The notes under the pieces: model-generated | Told to the model about the DNA's origin: nothing | What the model saw: the letters and a program-made list of their open reading frames with translations, nothing else | The model's database searches: none | Assembly (NCBI GenBank): GCA_027081375.1 | Contig: JALWKR010000045.1 | Span: 1-7,356 of the forward strand | Direction of reading: 5' to 3' | Length of the DNA: 7,356 bases | Source of the DNA: Persephonella sp. | GTDB lineage: Bacteria > Aquificota > Aquificia > Aquificales > Hydrogenothermaceae | Shown: in pieces, positions 4,821-7,356 of the stretch | Layout of the letters: the number at the start of each line of letters is the position of its first letter | Position numbering within the stretch: position 1 is the first letter of the stretch | Made by a program: the position numbers and the translations under genes

Positions 4821-5705
4821 TTAATTTTTTAAACTAAGAATTTCTTTTAAAAATTCTCTTTCAAGCTGAGGTAATCTTATATTCTTCTGAGTTAAAACAT
4901 AAAAATCCCTTTTTATCTTTAAATCTTTAATCTTAATTTCTCTTAATCTATTCTTTTTAATTTCTTCATTCACAACAAGTTTTGATACAAAAGCTAAAAA
5001 GTTCGTATTTTCTACTATTTTTGCTATAGCTTTACTACTGCTAATTTCTATCGTTGGGGATATTTCTATATTTTTTTCTTTCAAATGCTTTTCTACAATA
5101 TTTCTAGTACCAGAACCTTTTTCTCTAAAAATAAATGAGTATTTTTTTAGATCTTCAATGTTAATAATATCTGGTATATTAGTGCTTATAGAAGATATAA
5201 GAATAATTTCATCAGAGTAAAATGGAATCTTTTCAAACTTTGCAGATGTTATTTCATCTTCTATCAATCCAATATAAAATATTTTTGATAAAATACCTTC
5301 TTCTATCTCTTTAGAGTTTCCAATAAAAAGGTTAAAATGGGCGTTATAGTTCTCAATAAACTTTGAAACAATATCAGGAATAAGAAACTCTCCTATAGTT
5401 GTGCTGGCTCCTACTGTTATTCTTTTTTGAAGTCCTTCTTTTAGATTAGAAACTCCTTCTTCTAAAAGAAGATAATCCTCTATTATTTTTGACGCATATT
5501 TGTATAAAACTTCTCCAGCTTCTGTTAATGTAACTTTCTTTTTATCTCTTTTAAAAAGAACTACTCCTAAATAATTTTCAATTTTTTTTATCTGAAGTGT
5601 AACTGTTGGTTGAGACAAAAAAAGAAGCTCGGCAGCTTTTGAAAAGCTGCCGGTATCTGCAACTGTTTTAAATATTTTAAGTTTGTGATAGTCAAGGATT
5701 TCCAT
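4821..5705 (-). CDS. LysR-type transcriptional regulator (CysL/CbbR-like)
   Basis: At 294 residues this is the usual LysR-family length. The N-terminal winged helix-turn-helix occupies about residues 6-65, with the diagnostic GSFSKAAELLFLSQPTVTLQ at 19-38 and LGVVLFKRDKKKVTLTEAG at 46-64. A linker helix follows, then a substrate-binding domain from about residue 95. VGASTTIGEFLIP (98-110) and FREKGSGTRNIVEKHL (193-208) resemble the CysL/CbbR-like branch, whose members sense small metabolites in sulfur or carbon assimilation. The true effector cannot be read from sequence. The ATG shares one base with the argJ stop (TAATG), and no strong ribosome binding site precedes it, so translation is probably coupled to argJ. 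LysR regulators often sit divergently from their targets. This one lies at the end of an operon, so its targets, possibly including arginine genes, are unknown. Confidence 0.92.
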   Translation of the reverse strand: MEILDYHKLKIFKTVADTGSFSKAAELLFLSQPTVTLQIKKIENYLGVVLFKRDKKKVTLTEAGEVLYKYASKIIEDYLLLEEGVSNLKEGLQKRITVGASTTIGEFLIPDIVSKFIENYNAHFNLFIGNSKEIEEGILSKIFYIGLIEDEITSAKFEKIPFYSDEIILISSISTNIPDIINIEDLKKYSFIFREKGSGTRNIVEKHLKEKNIEISPTIEISSSKAIAKIVENTNFLAFVSKLVVNEEIKKNRLREIKIKDLKIKRDFYVLTQKNIRLPQLEREFLKEILSLKN

Positions 5706-6865
5706 TATGTTGTATACTCTGCGTTTATTTCAACGTATTTGTATGTTAAATCACAGGTATAGTAAGTCCAGTCAGCTTCTCCTCTTCCAAGATATAGATC
5801 TATAGTTACTTCCCTGTTGTTTTTCAGATACTCTTCAGCAGCTTTTCTATCAAAATCCATTGGTTCCCCACTGTATAAAAGAAAATCTCCTAAATACAGT
5901 TTTACGTTAGAAAAATCAATATCAAGATGGAGCTGCCCAACAGCTGAGAGTATCCTTCCCCAGTTAGGGTCATTCCCAAACATCGCTGTTTTAAAGAGAT
6001 TAGATAGAGCTATCGCTTCTCCTACATCTTTCGCTTCGTGCTTATCCTTTGCCTGATGAACATTTATCTGAATAAGTTTTGTTGCCCCTTCTCCATCTTT
6101 TACAATCATTTTTGCAAGTTCTGTTGCAACCTCAAGAAGTTTTTTTGCAAAGTATGTCTTGTTCTCCTCATTTATCTCAACATCTGTTTCTCCTGTTGCT
6201 ACCACTAAGAAGCTGTCATTTGTGCTTTCACAACCATCAACGTCTATTGAGTTAAAACTTCTCTCAACAACAAGTTTGGTAGCTCTGTCTAAAAGCTCTT
6301 TATCTATCTTTACATCTGTGAAGATGTAGGCAAGCATTGTTGCCATATTTGGATGTATCATTCCTGCGCCTTTAGCTATTCCTTTTATACTAAAGGTTTT
6401 ACCATCTATCTCTCCTGTTGTTTCATAATACTTAGGAAAACTGTCTGTTGTGGATATAGCCCTTGCAGCAAGTTCTAAATCAAGCTCCTGCATGTTGTTC
6501 AGAGCTTCCTCTATACCTTTTTCTACTTTATCCATAGGAAGCTGAACACCTATAACTCCTGTAGAGAAAACAAGGACTTCCTCTTTTTCTATATCAAAAC
6601 CTTCTGATACCAGCTCAGCCATCTTTTCTGCATTTTCAAGCCCTTTTTCCCCTGTTGCTGCATTGGCATTTCCGCTGTTTACAACAATAGCAGATATTTC
6701 TTCTTGTATCTCTCTTACCATCCTGTCATACAAAACAGGAGCAGCAGCAAGGGAGTTTTGGGTCAGAACTACAGAATAGGGAGAAGGTTTAAACTTTAAA
6801 ACGAGAATATCATAATCCCCAGAAGGTTTTATACCAGCTTTTGCCACTCCCATTTTTATATCCAT
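5705..6865 (-). CDS. argJ: Bifunctional ornithine acetyltransferase / N-acetylglutamate synthase
   Basis: This 386-residue protein aligns with ArgJ over its full expected pattern. It transfers the acetyl group from N-acetylornithine to glutamate (the cyclic arginine pathway), and in bifunctional members also makes N-acetylglutamate from acetyl-CoA. The precursor self-cleaves inside the ATML motif. Here KGAGMIHPNMATML spans residues 165-178, so Thr176 would become the first residue and nucleophile of the beta chain. Other family marks are NSGNANA (63-69), the oxyanion-hole STG (101-103), DVDGCESTND (208-217), NDPNWGRI (298-305) and the C-terminal CDLTYKYVEINAEYTT. The ATG at 6865 is supported by an AAGAGGTGA site just upstream. 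Whether it is mono- or bifunctional cannot be told by eye. It lies 11 nt after the preceding minus-strand gene and overlaps the LysR-type gene by one base. Confidence 0.96.
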   Translation of the reverse strand: MDIKMGVAKAGIKPSGDYDILVLKFKPSPYSVVLTQNSLAAAPVLYDRMVREIQEEISAIVVNSGNANAATGEKGLENAEKMAELVSEGFDIEKEEVLVFSTGVIGVQLPMDKVEKGIEEALNNMQELDLELAARAISTTDSFPKYYETTGEIDGKTFSIKGIAKGAGMIHPNMATMLAYIFTDVKIDKELLDRATKLVVERSFNSIDVDGCESTNDSFLVVATGETDVEINEENKTYFAKKLLEVATELAKMIVKDGEGATKLIQINVHQAKDKHEAKDVGEAIALSNLFKTAMFGNDPNWGRILSAVGQLHLDIDFSNVKLYLGDFLLYSGEPMDFDRKAAEEYLKNNREVTIDLYLGRGEADWTYYTCDLTYKYVEINAEYTT

Positions 6866-6869
6866 TTAC

Positions 6870-6878
6870 TCACCTCTT
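6870..6878 (-). promoter_or_regulatory. Ribosome binding site of argJ overlapping the upstream stop codon
   Basis: On the minus strand AAGAGGTGA precedes the argJ ATG, with the GAGG core 7 nt from the start. It overlaps the TAA of the upstream gene, so the two genes are very likely co-transcribed and perhaps translationally coupled. Confidence 0.7.
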
Positions 6879-7356
6879 AAACCATATCTATATCATCAAA
6901 TCCACCGTCAAATCCTCCCAAATCAAAACCTGTATCATCTATATCAGGTTCAAAATCTGCATAGCCAATATCAGGTTCAACATCTGCATCAGCTATTTCA
7001 TCTAGATTCCGGTCAATCTCCTCTAATTTCTGGTCTATTTCTGACACTTCTTGAGAAAGCTGATCTAATTTTTCATCTATCTCGCTTAATTCTTCTTGAG
7101 AAAGTCCTGCTTTCTCTGCCACCTCGTGAGGAGATACATCATTGTTAAAAAGAAGATTAAACAAGCTCATCCCTGCAAAACTACCAAGAAGAGAGCTTAA
7201 AAACCCTGTTCCAAAACCTCCCATTCCACCGCCAATTCCTGCCGATGGTTGAGCCTGTGGTGGAGTTTGAGGTTGTGGTTGAGCAGTTGTAGACTGGGAA
7301 CTTTCTTTTTTCCCTTCTTCAGAGAGAAGTTTCATCTCAAGTTTAGTAACTCTTTT
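6877..7356 (-). CDS. Low-complexity acidic coiled-coil protein, family not firmly recognised (5' end outside window)
   Basis: The frame is open to the window edge. An ATG at 7335-7333 exists, but seven more in-frame codons (KRVTKLE) precede it with no stop and no convincing ribosome binding site, so the real start is probably outside. Counted from that ATG, the visible 152 residues show a charged helix start, a Gln/Pro-rich linker (about 14-31), a Gly-rich then hydrophobic stretch (GIGGGMGGFGTGFLSSLLGS, 33-52, followed by a short hydrophobic run to about 63), a heptad-like coiled coil (about 80-117, repeated EID-x-KL), and a very acidic Gly/Asp tail with a nine-residue repeat (ADVEPDIGY, ADFEPDIDD). 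The helix, Pro/Gln linker and Gly-rich segment recall DUF2076-type envelope proteins, but this is a weak resemblance. It could be membrane-associated. There is no known link to arginine synthesis despite the 11-nt gap to argJ. Confidence 0.7.
   Translation of the reverse strand, partial: KRVTKLEMKLLSEEGKKESSQSTTAQPQPQTPPQAQPSAGIGGGMGGFGTGFLSSLLGSFAGMSLFNLLFNNDVSPHEVAEKAGLSQEELSEIDEKLDQLSQEVSEIDQKLEEIDRNLDEIADADVEPDIGYADFEPDIDDTGFDLGGFDGGFDDIDMV
6941..6989 (-). repeat. Short in-frame tandem repeat (27-bp period) in the acidic tail
   Basis: Two 22-bp copies (6941-6962 and 6968-6989) differ at one base and lie 27 bp apart, i.e. nine codons. They encode the repeated ADVEPDI / ADFEPDI segments. 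The near identity in DNA as well as protein suggests a recent duplication or slippage. Confidence 0.75.

Noticed and set aside
5817..6056. 79-codon plus-strand open frame
   Set aside because: Antisense shadow of argJ, which is fully conserved over this stretch.

Overview
The window is an AT-rich stretch of bacterial chromosome coding for Lys/Glu/Ile-rich proteins. The tight gene packing, the Gram-negative Tol/Exb-type proton channel and a candidate sigma-54 promoter suggest a Gram-negative thermophile. My best guess is a member of the Aquificales (Sulfurihydrogenibium/Persephonella-like). That placement is inference from style and composition, not from a marker gene.

Positions 1-2479 (+ strand) hold a compact run of genes: the tail of a probable TolQ/ExbB/MotA-type channel subunit, a TolR/ExbD-type partner, rimM, a phoH-like ATPase (ybeZ) and ybeY. 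The last three all belong to ribosome small-subunit maturation or quality control. Neighbouring genes overlap or nearly abut (2-nt gap, 1-nt overlap, 8-nt overlap), except for a 62-nt gap before phoH. The phoH reading frame needs an ATT start codon at 1051, behind a perfect AGGAGGT, because no ATG, GTG or TTG precedes the conserved N-terminal domain.

Positions 2474-2761 are a dense regulatory region. Three 21-bp-spaced copies of an AT-rich palindrome (type GTGTAAAAAATTTTTACA) begin on the ybeY stop codon. A fourth copy fills the 17-bp spacer of a candidate sigma-70 promoter with a perfect TTGACA. Two degenerate copies follow. Next come a well-spaced sigma-54-type -24/-12 element and a strong Shine-Dalgarno. 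Together they control one gene, 2762-4720. It encodes a 652-residue exported, cysteine-rich protein with calcium-loop-like Asp motifs that I cannot assign to a known family. Its codon choice looks like that of an abundant protein. This promoter plus surface-protein unit is the most novel part of the window.

A strong hairpin terminator at 4730-4758 and a G-rich tract separate it from a convergent minus-strand operon (7356 to 4821). That operon holds a partial acidic, coiled-coil, low-complexity protein, then argJ (arginine biosynthesis), then a LysR-type regulator of the CysL/CbbR-like kind that overlaps argJ by one base. Its promoter lies outside the window.
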